Shown here one piece after another: positions 12,276 through 24,438 of a DNA stretch of 64,000 bases. The stretch is from NCBI RefSeq assembly GCF_040958095.1, contig NC_091185.1, positions 14,578,666-14,642,665 of the forward strand, given 5' to 3'. Under the pieces are notes generated by a model. That model saw only the letters and a list, made by a program, of their open reading frames with translations, did no database searches and was not told where the DNA came from. The stretch's first letter is position 1. Each line of letters opens with the position of its first letter. The stretch is from Procambarus clarkii (lineage: Eukaryota; Arthropoda; Malacostraca; Decapoda; Cambaridae). The position numbers and the translations under genes were made by a program.

Positions 12276-14967
12276 CGGACCTCCATCACCCTACAAGACG
12301 TCTTCCCGGACCTTCATCACCCTACAAGACGTCTTCCCAGACCTCCATCACCCTAAAAGAGGTCTCCCCGGACCTCCATCACCCTAAAAGAGGTCTCCCC
12401 GGACCTCCATCACCCAGCAAGAGGTCTCCCCGGACCTCCATCACCCTACAAGAGGTCTCCCCGGATCTCCATCACCCTACAGGAGGTCTTCCCGGACCTC
12501 AATCACCTTACAAGACGTCTCCACGGACCTCCATCACCCTACAAGACGTCTTCCCGGACCTCCATCACCCTACAAGACGTCTTCCCGGACTTCCATCACC
12601 CTACAAGAGGTCTCCCCGGACCTCCATCACCCTACAAGAGGTCTCCCCGGACCTCTATCACCTTACAAGACGTCTCCACGGACCTCCATCACCCTACAAG
12701 AGGTCTCCCCGGACCTCCATCACCCTACAAGACGTCTTCCCGGACCTCCATCACCCTGCAAGACGTCTCCACGGACCTCCATCACCCTACAAGACGTCTT
12801 CCCGGACCTCCATCACCCTACAAGACGTCTTCCCGGACCTCCATCACCCTACAAGACGTCTCCACGGACCTCCATCACCCTACAAGACGTCTTCCCGGAC
12901 CTCCATCACCCTACAAGAGGTCTCCCCGGACCTCCATCACCCTACAAGACGTCTTCCCGGACCTCCATCACCCTGCAAGACGTCTCCACGGACCTCCATC
13001 ACCCTACAAGACGTCTTCCCGGACCTCCGTCACCCTACAAGACGTCTTCCCAGACCTCCATCACCCTACAAGACGTCTCCACGGACCTCCATCACCCTAC
13101 AAGACGTCTTCCCGGACCTCCATCACCCTACAAGACGTCTTCCCGGACCTCCATCACCCTACAAGACGTCTCCCCGGACCTCCATCACCCTACAAGAGGT
13201 CTCCCCGGACCTCCATCACCTTACAAGACGTCTCCACGGACCTCCATCACCCTACAAGAGGTCTCCCCGGACCTCCATCACCCTACAAGACGTCTTCCCG
13301 GACCTCCATCACCCTGCAAGACGTCTCCACGGACCTCCATCACCCTACAAGACGTCTCCACGGACCTCCATCACTCTACAAGACGTCTCCACGGACCTCC
13401 ATCACCCTACAAGACGTCTTCCCGGACCTCCATCACTCTACAAGAGGTCTTCCCAGCCCTCCATCACCCTGCAAGACCTCTCCACGGACCTCCACCACCC
13501 TACAAGACGTCTTCCCGGACCTCCATCACTCTACAAGAGGTCTTCCCAGCCCTCCATCACCCTGCAAGACGTCTCCCCGGACCTTCATCACCCTACAAGA
13601 CGTCTTCCCGGACCTCCATCACCCTACAAGAGGTCTCCACGGATCTCCATCACCCTACAAGAGGTCTCCACGGACCTCCATCACCCTACAAGACGTCTCC
13701 ACGGACCTCCATCACCCTGCAGGACGTCTCCACGGACCTCCATCACCCTACAAGAGGTCTCCCCGGACCTTCATCACCCTACAAGACGTCTTCCCGGACC
13801 TCCATCACTCTACAAGAGGTCTCCACGGACCTCCATCACCCTACAAGAGGTCTCCACGGACCTCCATCACCCTACAAGACGTCTTCCCGGACCTCCATCA
13901 CCCTACAAAACGTCTTCCCGGACCTCCATCACCCTACAAGAGGTCTCCCCGGAACTCCATCACCCTACAAGAGGTCTCCCCGGACCTCCATCACCTTACA
14001 AGACGTCTCCACGGACCTCCATCACCCTACAAGAGGTCTCCCCGGACCTCCATCACCCTACAAGACGTCTTCCCGGACCTCCATCACCCTGCAAGACGTC
14101 TCCACGGACCTCCATCACCCTACAAGACGTCTCCACGGACCTCCATCACCCTACAAGACCTCTCCACGGACCTCCACCACCCTACAAGACGTCTTCCCGG
14201 ACCTCCATCACTCTACAAGAGGTCTTCCCGGACCTCCATCATCCTGCAAGACGTCTCCCCGGACCTTCATCACCCTACAAGACGTCTTCCCGGACCTCCA
14301 TCACCCTACAAGAGGTCTCCACGGATCTCCATCACCCTACAAGAGGTCTCCCCGGACCTCCATCACCCTACAAGACGTCTCCACGGACCTCCATCACCCT
14401 ACAAGACGTCTCCACGGACCTCCATCACCCTACAAGACGTCTCCACGGACCTCCATCACCCTACAAGACGTCTCCACGGACCTCCATCACCCTACAAGAC
14501 GTCTCCACGGACCTCCATCACCCTACAAGACGTCTCCACGGACCTTCATCACCCTGCAAGACCTCTCCACGGACCTCCATCACCCTACAAGACGTCTCCC
14601 CGGACCTCCACCACCCTACAAGACGTCTTCCCGGACCTCCATCACCCTGCAAGACGTCTCCCCGGACCTTCATCACCCTGCAAGACGTCTCCACGGACCT
14701 CCATCACCCTACAAGACGTCTCCACTGACCTCCATCACCCTGCAAGACGTCTCCACGGACCTCCATCACCCTACAAGACGTCTCCACGGACCTCCATCAC
14801 CCTACAAGACGTCTCCACGGACCTCCATCACCTTACAAGACCTCTCCACGGACCTCCATCACCTTACAAGACCTCTCCACGGACCTCCATCACCTTACTA
14901 GACCTCTCCACGGACCTCCATCACCCTGCAAGACCTCTCCTCGGACCTCCATCACCCTGCAAGAGGT
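12276..14967. repeat. 31-bp minisatellite, about 87 copies
   Basis: The unit is CGGACCTCCATCACCCTACA followed by AGACGTCTTCC. Variants differ at ACGTCTCCA, ACGTCTTCC, AGGTCTCCC and ACCTCTCCA. Because 31 is not a multiple of 3 and the unit lacks plus-strand stops, an 836-codon frame (12218-14728) cycles through all three frames with a 31-residue repeat. This is best explained as noncoding. Some multi-unit blocks recur, for example 'CTTCCCAGCCCTCC' near 13448 and 13540. Confidence 0.95.
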
Positions 14968-15665
14968 TTAGACGCACAATACCCCTGCACCACCAGGATG
15001 ATAATGTCCAACAGTTGAAGGGTAGACTGCCAGGCCTGGCTATTGTCTGCACTACCATCACGGGGGCTGTAAACGAACACTGGAACCCTCGCACACTGCT
15101 ATGTTATACCTAATCAAGCTGACATAGTGGCAATTTCAAGTCCTTCCTTGATGGCACAAGTTGAAGAGACTCTAGACCAATCACAGGATGCTGTAAATGG
15201 CACAAGTAAGCTATGATGTTTGTCTGAGGGAGGGAAGGTGTTGTCTAGTTCTTCAGCCCAGCCAACGGAGATGGAAGTACTTATTGTAACGATATGGTCC
15301 ATTGTGCAAATATGGACGTGATGGAGAGAGAGAGAGAGAGAGAATTGTAAGGGAAAGCACCAAGCCATTACGACTATATAGCACTTGGAAGGGGTCAGGG
15401 TAATCATTATATATGGTAGACCATGGTCTACTGATAGTTGTGTGGCTCCAGGTCTGTGAGGGCGTGGTTGTGGGCCAGGGGAGGGAGGGATACCAGTCAC
15501 ATGTGGATGAGCACATTTGGAAGAGTACATGTGCATGAATACTGTTGACCTAATCCCGTGAAATACCACCCACCATCTCCCTTTGCACCTCTACACATAA
15601 TTTATTGCTAATGTTTAATTTAAAATTAATAAAAACTTTTTTAGGTTTTCTGAATAGTAAAAGGC
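14968..15665. other. No clear gene; weak exon-like stretch at 15151-15205
   Basis: A short frame runs NQADIVAISSPSL then MAQVEETLDQSQDAVNGT from ATG 15151 and ends at a good donor-like CAA|GTAAGC (15205/15206). A GA microsatellite lies at 15324-15342. The segment before 15666 ends in a polypyrimidine-AG (CTTTTTTAG, near 15634-15642) that could be an acceptor. None of this is conclusive. Confidence 0.3.
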
Positions 15666-17015
15666 ATGTGTATCATTGGCGAGCAGATAATTAGATTTTC
15701 CAAGTGGGTGGTAAAACGGGTGAAGACGAAGAAATCGAAGAAGAATAAGTCGAAGACAAAACAAGACCCCCAGGCGCAGGACCAGGAGCCCCTACCCCAG
15801 GTGAATGAGCAGAACCCCGAGCAACCCCGTGACGAAGCCCCCGGTGACGAAGCCCCCCGTGACGAAGCCCCCCGTGACGAAGCAGTCCAAGACGGCATCA
15901 GGTCCCCACAACACTGTGAGTGGGGCCATGCTCACCGGCTCCAACGGGAGCAAAACCACGAAGCCCACCGTGACGAAGCCCACCGTGACGCAGCCCACCG
16001 TGACGCAGCCCACCGTGACGAAGCCCCCCGTGACGAAGCCCCCCGTGACAAAGCAGTCCAGGACGGCATCAGGTCCCACTATCACGGTTGGAGGCTCCCT
16101 GCTCACCGGCTCCAACGGGAGCATGAGCGCGAACAACGTGAAATGGCGGTCCAGAACCACACCGTGTTCCCACATCACGGTGTGATGACCACCCCCTCGG
16201 GGACATGGAACACCTCCTCGGGGACTTGGAACACCCCCTCGGGAATGGGGAACGGGTCATCTGGCTCGAGATACGAGCCGCTTGGTCCCGGAATGAATTT
16301 CCATCTCCACCAAATCAACCGGCCAGCGCCCCCACCACCTGGCTCGAGATACGAGCCGCTTGGTCCCGGAATGAATTTCCATCTCCACCAAATCAACCGG
16401 CCAGCGCCCCCACCACCTGGCTCGAGATACGAGCCGCTTGGTCCCGGAATGAATTTTCATCTCCACCAAATCAACAGACCAGCGCCCCCACCACCCGGTC
16501 CAGACCTCATAGGGGGAATGAAGGTGACGCTGACGGGCGTGAAGGATTGCCTGGTGGGCGTGAAAGAGGCGCTGGTCGCCACTGATGCGCTCGACGTCAT
16601 GAAGGGTTCAATGGGGGGCGTGAAAGACTCGATGGTAGGGATGAAAGACTCGATGGTAGGGATGAAGAATGCACTGGTCGGTAAGGATGCGCTGGGCGTC
16701 ATGAAGGAGTCAATGTTGGAAATGAAAGAGGCGCTGGTCGGTAAGGATGCGCTGGTTGGTATAAAGGAGTCGCTGGCAGGGGTGACACAGGCCCTACCGG
16801 AGATGGTAGAGCGAATAACCTACTCTGATCCAATAATAGACTTAAAGGAAAAAGTCGATGACTTGACCTACAATCTATCGGACATAGCAGACAATCTGCC
16901 CGTAATAAACGACACCGTGTCGCAGACCGTGTCCAACATGGCGGGAGCCATGTGGGACGCTCAGGACACGGTCAAATCCAGAGTCAAGATTACTATGAAG
17001 TCTCACAATGAATGA
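15666..17015 (+). CDS. Low-complexity protein with heptad-like C terminus, possible host gene
   Basis: The open frame has 449 codons from ATG 15666. Order: a short hydrophobic then Lys-rich N terminus (KTKKSKKNKSKTK); RDEAP/RDEAH 5-residue repeats (15827-15890, 15961-16050); a GTWNTSSGTWNTPSG block; three 26-residue Pro-rich repeats (78 bp each, 16263-16496, GSRYEPLGPGMNFHLHQINR); heptad-like repeats such as MKDSMVG and MKEALVG (about 16518-16790); and a non-repetitive acidic-amphipathic C terminus. The 5-, 7- and 26-residue repeats are multiples of three bases, unlike the minisatellites on either side, which favours coding. Between about 15820 and 16140 a different frame (15805-16185, VTKPP repeats) looks better conserved between its two duplicated halves, so a frameshift pair or splicing is possible. 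No known family is recognised. Confidence 0.45.
   Translation: MCIIGEQIIRFSKWVVKRVKTKKSKKNKSKTKQDPQAQDQEPLPQVNEQNPEQPRDEAPGDEAPRDEAPRDEAVQDGIRSPQHCEWGHAHRLQREQNHEAHRDEAHRDAAHRDAAHRDEAPRDEAPRDKAVQDGIRSHYHGWRLPAHRLQREHEREQREMAVQNHTVFPHHGVMTTPSGTWNTSSGTWNTPSGMGNGSSGSRYEPLGPGMNFHLHQINRPAPPPPGSRYEPLGPGMNFHLHQINRPAPPPPGSRYEPLGPGMNFHLHQINRPAPPPPGPDLIGGMKVTLTGVKDCLVGVKEALVATDALDVMKGSMGGVKDSMVGMKDSMVGMKNALVGKDALGVMKESMLEMKEALVGKDALVGIKESLAGVTQALPEMVERITYSDPIIDLKEKVDDLTYNLSDIADNLPVINDTVSQTVSNMAGAMWDAQDTVKSRVKITMKSHNE
16263..16496 (+). repeat. 78-bp in-frame tandem repeat, three copies
   Basis: Copies start at 16263, 16341 and 16419 with GGCTCGAGATACGAGCCGCT. They encode a 26-residue unit ending in a proline run. 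They differ by very few bases, the third copy most. Confidence 0.9.
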
Positions 17016-17040
17016 TCGTCACCGTAGATGAAGTCCGGAG

Positions 17041-17571
17041 CGCTCCTACGGTTGCTAGAGTCGCGCTCCTGCGGTGTCTAGAGTCGCGCTCCTGCGGTGT
17101 CTAGAGTCGCGCTCCTGCGGTGTCTAGAGTCCCGCTTCTGCGGTGTCTAGAGTCGCGCTCCTGCGGTGTCTAGAGTTGCGCTCCTGTGGTGTCTAGAGTC
17201 GCGCTCCTGCGGTGTCTAGAGTCGCGCTCCTGCGGTGTCTAGAGTCGCGCTCCTGCGGTGTCTAGAGTCGCGCTCCTGCGGTGTCTAGAGTCGCGCTCCT
17301 GCGACTGCTGGAACCGCGCTCCTGCGACTGCTGGAACCGCGCTCCTGCGACTGCTGGAACCGCGCTCCTGCGACTGCTGGAACCGCGCTCCTGCGACTGC
17401 TGGAACCGCGCTCCTGCGACTGCTGGAACCGCGCTCCTGGGACTGCTGGAACCGCGCTCCTGCGACTGCTGGAACTGCGCTCCTGCGACTGCTGGAACCG
17501 CTCTAATGCGACTGCTAGAACCGCGCTCCTGCGGCTCCACCGCCGCCACCAGCACATCCGCCGTCACCGCT
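17041..17571. repeat. 23-bp minisatellite in two blocks
   Basis: Block 1 (17041-17300) repeats GTCTAGAGTCGCGCTCCTGC plus GGT. Block 2 (17300-17571) repeats GACTGCTGGAACCGCGCTCC plus TGC. Both have a 23-bp period and share CGCGCTCCTGC, so one block derives from the other. About 23 copies in total, starting 25 bp after the stop of the upstream frame. Confidence 0.95.
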
Positions 17572-17739
17572 TGACATATATTCATTTATTTTTCTTTCTT
17601 TGTACTTCTAAAGTCTTTCCCTTCTGTTAGTACTTCCGTCTGTCTGAATCTATCTACTTGTTTGTCTGTCCGTCTCTCTCTCTTTCTATCTTTCCCCTGT
17701 CGGTCTCTCTCTTTCTTTCTCATTCTGTTTCTCTCCAAC
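17572..17739. other. Pyrimidine-rich, no gene seen
   Basis: CT-rich sequence with short TCTG and TCTT runs. Confidence 0.6.
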
Positions 17740-17835
17740 TCTTTCTAGTCCAACCACTTGGGCTGGACGGCAGAACAACGGTCTCGCTTCATACAGGTCG
17801 GCGTTCAATCCCGACGCCGACCTGCATGTCACAAC
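17740..17835 (+). mobile_element. tRNA-like SINE head fragment
   Basis: TTGGGCTGGACGGCAGAACA is followed by GGTCTCGCTTCATACAGG and a box B-like GTTCAATCCC inside a self-complementary GTCGGCGTTCAATCCCGACG-type arm. This is a tRNA-like layout without a matching body. The family is separate from those at 601 and 22794. Confidence 0.45.
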
Positions 17836-17956
17836 TAGCGGTCAAGGACCCGCGGAGATCTGGAATAGATGTTAAACTAGTGGCAATATAGTCGAACTAT
17901 CAGGATACAGACAAGTACACACCCAGGCACCTACCCAAACGCACACACACACACAC

Positions 17957-18512
17957 AGATGAAGATAGATGGAGACTACAGGACAACCTTGACAAACTGG
18001 TGGAATGGTCTACAAAATGGCTACTAAAGTTCAACTCAGGAAAGTGTAAATTAATGAAATTAGGCGAAGGGAGCAGGAGGCTGAATACAAGGCACCATCT
18101 GGGAGGTGAAATCCTGCAAGAGTCAAATAGAGAGCCTATCGAACCTATCCCCAGAGGTCCATATCACAAGGATATCATCAGCGGCATATGCTAGATTGGC
18201 CAACATAAGAACTGCCTATAGAAACGTGTGTAAGGAATCGTTCAGGACCTTGTATATCACCTATGTCAGACCAATTCTGGAATATGCAGCTCCAGCCTGG
18301 AGTCCATACCTAATTAAACACAAGACAAAGTTAGTGAAGATTCAGAGGAATGCCACCAGGCTCGTCCTGGAACTGAGAGGTATGAGCTACGAGGAAAGGT
18401 TAAGAGAGCTGAACCTCACGTCCCTGGAAAACAGAATATGTACACCAGGTTCTGTTTTCCCTCAACCCCTGCAAGCATAACTAGGTACGTACACACACAC
18501 ACACTTGTGACT
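17957..18512 (+). pseudogene. LINE-A RT fragment with internal deletions
   Basis: The frame MEWSTKWLLKFNSGKC... shifts near 18130, where about 30 bases of the LINE-A consensus are lost. It continues with SPEVHITRISSAAYARLANIRTAYRN and LEYAAPAWSPYL to MSYEERLRELNLTSLENR. It then jumps to the 3' tail CTCAACCCCTGCAAGCATAA and (AC)n. It is a decayed copy with the usual LINE-A ending. Confidence 0.75.
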
Positions 18513-18527
18513 TTGAGACACACAAGA

Positions 18528-20116
18528 CTTTGAGATTACCAGCGGGGAAGTAAGGAAGTGTTTACTAGAGTTGGATGTGACAAAGGCTATAGGCCCAGAT
18601 GGAATCTCCCCTTGGGTTCTAAAGGAAGGAGCAAGAGAACTGTGCCTACCACTCTCCATAGTGTATAACAAATCATTGGCAACAGGGAAACTGCCAGATA
18701 TTTAGAAAGCAGCTAACGTAGTCCCGATATACAAGAAAAGAGATAGACAGGAGGCACTGAACTACAGGCCAGTGTCCCTAACCTGCATACCATGCAAGCT
18801 GATGGAGAAGATTGTGCGAAAAAAACTAGTGGAGCATCTGGAGCGAAGGAACTTTGTAACACAGCATCAACATGGGTTCAGGGATGGCAGGTCCTTCCTC
18901 ACAGGGTTACTTGAATTCTACGACCAGGCAACAAAAATAAGGCAAGAAAGAGAAGGGTGGGCAGACTGCATATTTTTGGATTGTCAGAAAGCCTTTGATA
19001 CAGTGCCACACAAGAGGCTAGTGTGAAAGTTGAAGATGCAGGCTGGAGTGCAAGGGAAGGTTCCTAAGCAACAGGAGACAACGAGTCTGTGTGAGAGGTG
19101 AGGTCTCAGATTGGCGAGACGTTACAAGTGGAGTCCCGCAGGGGTCAGTCATTGGACCTATACTGTTTCTGGTATATGTAAATGATCTCCCAGAGGGTAT
19201 GGATTCGTTCCTCTCAATGTTTGCCGACGATGTAAAAATTATGAGGAGGATTGAAACAGAGGATGATAGTAGGAGGCTACAAGATGACCTAGATAGACTG
19301 AGTGAATGGTCCAACAAATGGCTGGTGAAGTTCAACCCGAGTAAATGCAAAGTAATGAAACTAGGCAGTGGAAACAGGAGGCCAGACACAGGATACAGAA
19401 TAGGAGATGAAGTACTTAATGAAACAGACAGAGAGAAAGATCTAGGAGTTGATATCACACCAAACCTGTCTCCTGAAGCCCACATAAAGAGAATAACGTC
19501 TGCGGCATATGCGAGGCTGGCTAACATCAGAACGGCGTTCAGGAACCTGTGTAAGGAATCATTCAGAATCTTGTACACCACATATGTAGGACCAGTCCTG
19601 GAGTATGCGGCCCCAGCATGGATCCCGTACCTAGTCAAGCACAAGACGAAGCTGGAAAAAGTCCAAAGGTATGCTACTAGACTAGTCCCAGAACTAAGAG
19701 GCATGAGTTATGAGGAAAGGCTGCGGGAAATGCTCCTTACGACACTGGAAGAAAGAAGAGTAAGGGGGGACATGATCACAACCTACAAAATCCTGAGGGG
19801 AATCGACAGGGTAAACAATGATGAACTATTCAACACTGGGGGGATGCGAACAAGGGGACACAGGTGGAAGCTGAGTACCCAAATGAGCCATAGAAACATT
19901 AGAAAGAACTTTTTCAGTGTCAGAGTAGTTAGTAAATGGAATGCACTAGGAAGTGATGTGGTGGAGGCTGACTCCATACACAGTTTCAAATGTAGATATG
20001 ATAGAGCCCAGTAGGCTCAGGAATCTGTACACCAGTTGATTGACGGTTGAGAGGCAGGACCAAAGAGCCAAAGCTCAACCCCCGCAAGCACAATTAGGTG
20101 AGTACAATTAGGTGAG

Positions 20117-20120
<4 letters not shown>
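18528..20120 (+). pseudogene. LINE-A reverse transcriptase to 3' end, inactivated
   Basis: It starts within the pre-RT region (FEITSGEVRKCLLELDV). RT motifs follow: NYRPVSLTCIPCKLMEKIV, QHGFRDGRS, FLDCQKAFDTVPH, SGVPQGSVIGPILFLVYVNDLP, FADDVKI (about 19220). The C-terminal region ends FKCRYDRAQ-stop (20012-20014). The 3' UTR carries the CTCAACCCCCGCAAGCACAA tail and (AC)n. In-frame stops occur in PDI-stop-KAANVV (near 18702) and at 19024, and about 22 bases are missing near 19062. Similar in order to CR1/L2-type LINEs. Confidence 0.85.

Positions 20121-20202
<82 letters not shown>
20121..20202. repeat. (CA)n microsatellite at LINE-A 3' end
   Basis: CA repeats with a TA interruption, directly continuing the LINE-A GAGTATACAC tail. 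Confidence 0.97.
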
Positions 20203-20205
<3 letters not shown>

Positions 20206-20429
20206 GTCCCCCTCCCCCTTCATCCCATACCCTCCCTATCCCTCCTCCCCCTCACCCCGTATCCTCCATGTCCCCCCTTTCTCCTTAACCCACACCCTAC
20301 CTGTCCCCCCCTTCCCTGAAACCCCCACCCCTAACCCCAAACTCCTCTGAGACCCTGCAAACCACCTCACAGATCTTCTCACCTACGGAAAATCTTCCCA
20401 CACCAGCAGAATGCTCGCCAAGAAAGGGA
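20203..20429. other. C-rich sequence, possible LINE 5' UTR
   Basis: CCCCT-rich with no open frame of note. It precedes the endonuclease frame of the next LINE-A copy and may be its 5' UTR. Confidence 0.4.
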
Positions 20430-22793
20430 CAAAAAAATGAACTGAAGAAAGTGAGCTTCAAGGCAATGTACACTAACATAGATGGGATTACAAATAAAAC
20501 AAGTGAACTCGGAGAATGGGCACTAGAAGAAAACCCAGACATAATAGCACTCACAGAAACAAAGCTAGCAAACACCATAACAAACGCAGTGTTTCCACAG
20601 GGCTACTATGTAGTGAGGAAAGAGAGAGAAGGGAGAGGAGGTGGTGTAGCTTTGCTACTAAGAGAAGGTTGGAGTTTCGAAGAGATGGTAATTCAGAACT
20701 GTGAAGGTTTCAGTGACTACATATCAGGCACCATAGCAACTGGAGGACAGAAAATTATAGTTGTAGTCATATATAACCCCCCACCGAATGACAGAAGACC
20801 CAGACAGGAATATGATAGAAACAACTTGGCCACCATCAATATAATAGAGAGAGCAGCTTCTGTGGCTAGCAGGAACGGATCCAGGCTACTAATCATGAGA
20901 GACTTCAACCATGGAAAGATAGATTGGGGGAACAGAGACCCACATGGAGGCCCAGACACATGGAGAGCTAAGCTGCTGGATGTGCCAACAAGAAACTTTC
21001 TAAGTCAACACGTCAAGGGACCGACAAGAACGAGAGGAGGTGATGAACCAGCCGTGCTTGATCTGATATTTACCCTAAATGAGTCGGATATAAGGGAAGT
21101 TAAGTTGGAAGCCCCCTTGGAAAAGAGTGATCATAGTGTATTGAGCTTTGAGTACCTGGTTGAGCTAGGAATTATCACCCCCAAAAAAGAACTGGGAAAC
21201 AAAGGGCTGGCGTACCGAAAGGAAAACTATGAGGAGATGAATAAATTCCTATGGGATATACATTGGGACACAGAACTCGGAACCAAGTCCGTACAAGACA
21301 TGATGGACTATGTCACCCGAAAATGTCAGGAGGCTGTAAGCAGGTTTGTCCCAGCCCAACAGAAAAAAACAGAGAAGCAAAGGAAGAATCTGTGGTTTAA
21401 TAGGGAATGTATGAAAGCAAAGGAGCTGAACAAAAGGGCATGGAGGAACTTCCGTAATAACAGAACACCAGAAAGTAGAGAGAGATACCAGAGAACCAGG
21501 AACGAGTATGTTAGTGTGAGAAGAGCAGCTGAGAAAAGGTATGAAAATGATATAGCTAATAAAGCCAAGACCGAACCAAAGCTACTACACAGTCACATCA
21601 GGAGGAAGACAACAGTGAAGGAACAGGTGATGAAACTTAGGGTGGGCGAGGACAGGTACACAGAGAATGAAAAAGAGGTGTGTGAAGAACTCAACAAAAG
21701 GTTCCAGGAGGTCTTTACAATAGAACAGGGAGAAGTCACGGTGCTAGGAGAGGTGGCAGCAAACCAGGTGACCTTGGAAAGGTTTGAAATTACAAGAGAT
21801 GAGGTCAAGAAGCACCTATTGGAGCTGGATGTGAGAAAAGCTGTTGGGCCGGATGGAATCTTACCATGGGTATTGAAAGAGTGTGCAGGAGCGCTTTGCT
21901 TGCCACTCTCCATAGTGCATAGTAGGTCACTGGAAACGGGAGACCTACCAGAAATATGGAAGACTGCTAATGTAGTACCAATATTTAAAAAGGGTGACAG
22001 ATAAGAGGCACTGAACTACAGGCCAGTGTCCTTATCTTGTATACCATTCAAGGTGATGGAGAAGATTGTGAGAAAAACCTAGTAACACATCTGGAGAGAA
22101 GAGACTTCGTAACTACCCATCAACATGGGTTCAGGGAGGGTAAATCTTGCCTTACAGGCTTGATAGAATAATACGATCAGGTGACAATGATTAAGCAAGA
22201 AAGAGAAGGATGGGCGGACTGCATTTTTTTGGACTGTCGGAAAGCCTTTGACACAGTACCCCATAAAAGGTTGATGCATAAGCTGGAGAAAAAGGCAGGA
22301 GTCACTGGTAGGGCGCTCCAGTGGATAAGGGAGTACCTAAGAATAGGAAGCAGAGAGTTATAGTGAGGGGTGAGACCTCAGAATGGCGTGAAGTCACCAG
22401 TGGAGTCCCACAGGGCTCTGTGCTTGGGCCTATCCTGTTTCTGATATACGTAAATGATCTCCCTGAGAGTATAGACTCATTCCTCTCAATGTTTGCTGAC
22501 GACGCCAAAATTATGAGAAGGATTAAGACAGAGGAGGACAGCTTGAGGCTTCAAGAAGACCTGGACAAGCTGCAAGAATGGTCGAACAAATGGCTGTTAG
22601 AGTTTAACCCAAGCAAATGTAATGTAATGAAGATAGGGGTAGGAAGCAGGATACCAGATACAAGGTATCACTTGGGAGATGAAATACTTCAAGAGTCAGA
22701 AAGAGAGAAAGACCTGGGGGTTGATATCAAGCCAGACCTGTCCCCTGAAGCTCATATCAAGAGGATAACATCAGCAGCATATGCCAGGTAGCC
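20430..22793 (+). pseudogene. LINE-A copy with endonuclease and RT, 3' part replaced by SINE
   Basis: The endonuclease frame is open 20451-22004, the first in-frame ATG being at 20466 (20451 is GTG). Motifs are YTNIDGITNK, LTETKLA, GGGVALL, VVIYNPPPNDRRP, MRDFNHGKIDW (the usual GDFN glycine is Arg) and EKSDHSV. A pre-RT linker follows (LWFNRECMKAKELNKRAWRN...SHIRRKTTVKEQV). A TAA at 22002-22004 and several frameshifts (for example near 22078 and 22350) break the RT, which reaches FADDAKI near 22500 and stops at ITSAAYAR (22793), where a SINE begins. The RT C terminus and LINE 3' UTR are absent. Confidence 0.85.
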
Positions 22794-23098
22794 TGGTGGA
22801 TAACGCGCAGGACTCGTAATTCTGTGGCGCGGGTTCGATTCCTGCACCAGGCAGGAACAAATGGGCAAAGTTTCTTTCACCCTGAATGCCCCTGTCACCT
22901 AGCAGTAAATAGGTACCTGGGAGTTAGTTAGCTGTCACGGGCTGCTTCCTGGGGGGGGTGTGTGTGTGTGTGTGGTGTGGAGAAAAAGAAAAAAAAAATG
23001 TAGTTAGTAAACAGTTGAGAGGCGGGCCGAAAGAGCAAAGCTCAACCCCCGCAAACACAACTAGGTGAATACAACTAGGTGAATATACACACGCACAC
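22794..23098 (+). mobile_element. tRNA-derived SINE, tail type A (shared with LINE-A)
   Basis: The head GTAGCCTGGTGGATAACGCG has a near-match to box A. Box B GGTTCGATTCC is at 22832-22842. The body has TTTCTTTCACCCTGAATGCC, ACCTAGCAGTAAATAGGTAC and GTCACGGGCTGCTTCCTGG. The 3' end (23005-23085) has GAGAGGCGGGCCGAAAGAGC and CTCAACCCCCGCAAACACAA then GGTGAATAC repeats and CA. The last 80 bases match the LINE-A 3' UTR. It begins at the exact point where the LINE-A copy ends. Confidence 0.85.
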
Positions 23099-23534
23099 AC
23101 ACACACACAAGGCAAGAGCTCAGAGAGCGGAGAAGCTGACATCTAAACTTATAAAATTATTTTGAAGATAGAGTAAACACATTAGGCGACCATGACTTTC
23201 CTCGCTATTTTTCTTCATATAACGTAAAGTTAAAGTCTTGTGGGTCGTCCATCAAACGTCAAGAGACGAAGGTTGACTTGCTTGAGTAAAAATACATTTT
23301 TAGAGGCGTGATAAATGGAAGCCTTCACCACTCTCAGACACGAACCTGATTAGTGGACAAAAATCTGCTTAGCATTAGCTAGGATTAAAGTTCCCAGAGA
23401 AGCTTTTCCGCGAGGGCCTTGAACTGCAATAATGAAATAGCAAAAAGGATTTTTATTTAAGCATCTGGAAATTATGTGAGGGGAAGAGCCGAGTTATATT
23501 AGGACAGTGTGAGAAATCGGTGCCCCCCAAAACT
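23099..23534. other. No gene seen
   Basis: Unique-looking AT-rich sequence. Confidence 0.5.
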
Positions 23535-23600
23535 GGGACCGTAGGGGTATCGAACACCGACTCTACAGGAAGCGAGAACAGGGCTATATAGCCACGAAAA
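23535..23600 (-). mobile_element. tRNA-like SINE head, minus strand
   Basis: On the minus strand GGCTATATAGCCCTGTTCTC is followed by GTAGAGTCGGTGTTCGATAC, a box B-like match. A related minus-strand segment lies at 56891-56952. Box A is not convincing. Confidence 0.35.
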
Positions 23601-24410
<810 letters not shown>

Positions 24411-24438
24411 TCCCGCTCTGCCTTCCCTCCCATCCAAG

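Noticed and set aside
12218-14728. 836-codon open frame as a repeat protein gene
   Set aside because: It is a 31-bp minisatellite lacking stops in all three frames; period not a codon multiple; no unique coding flank.
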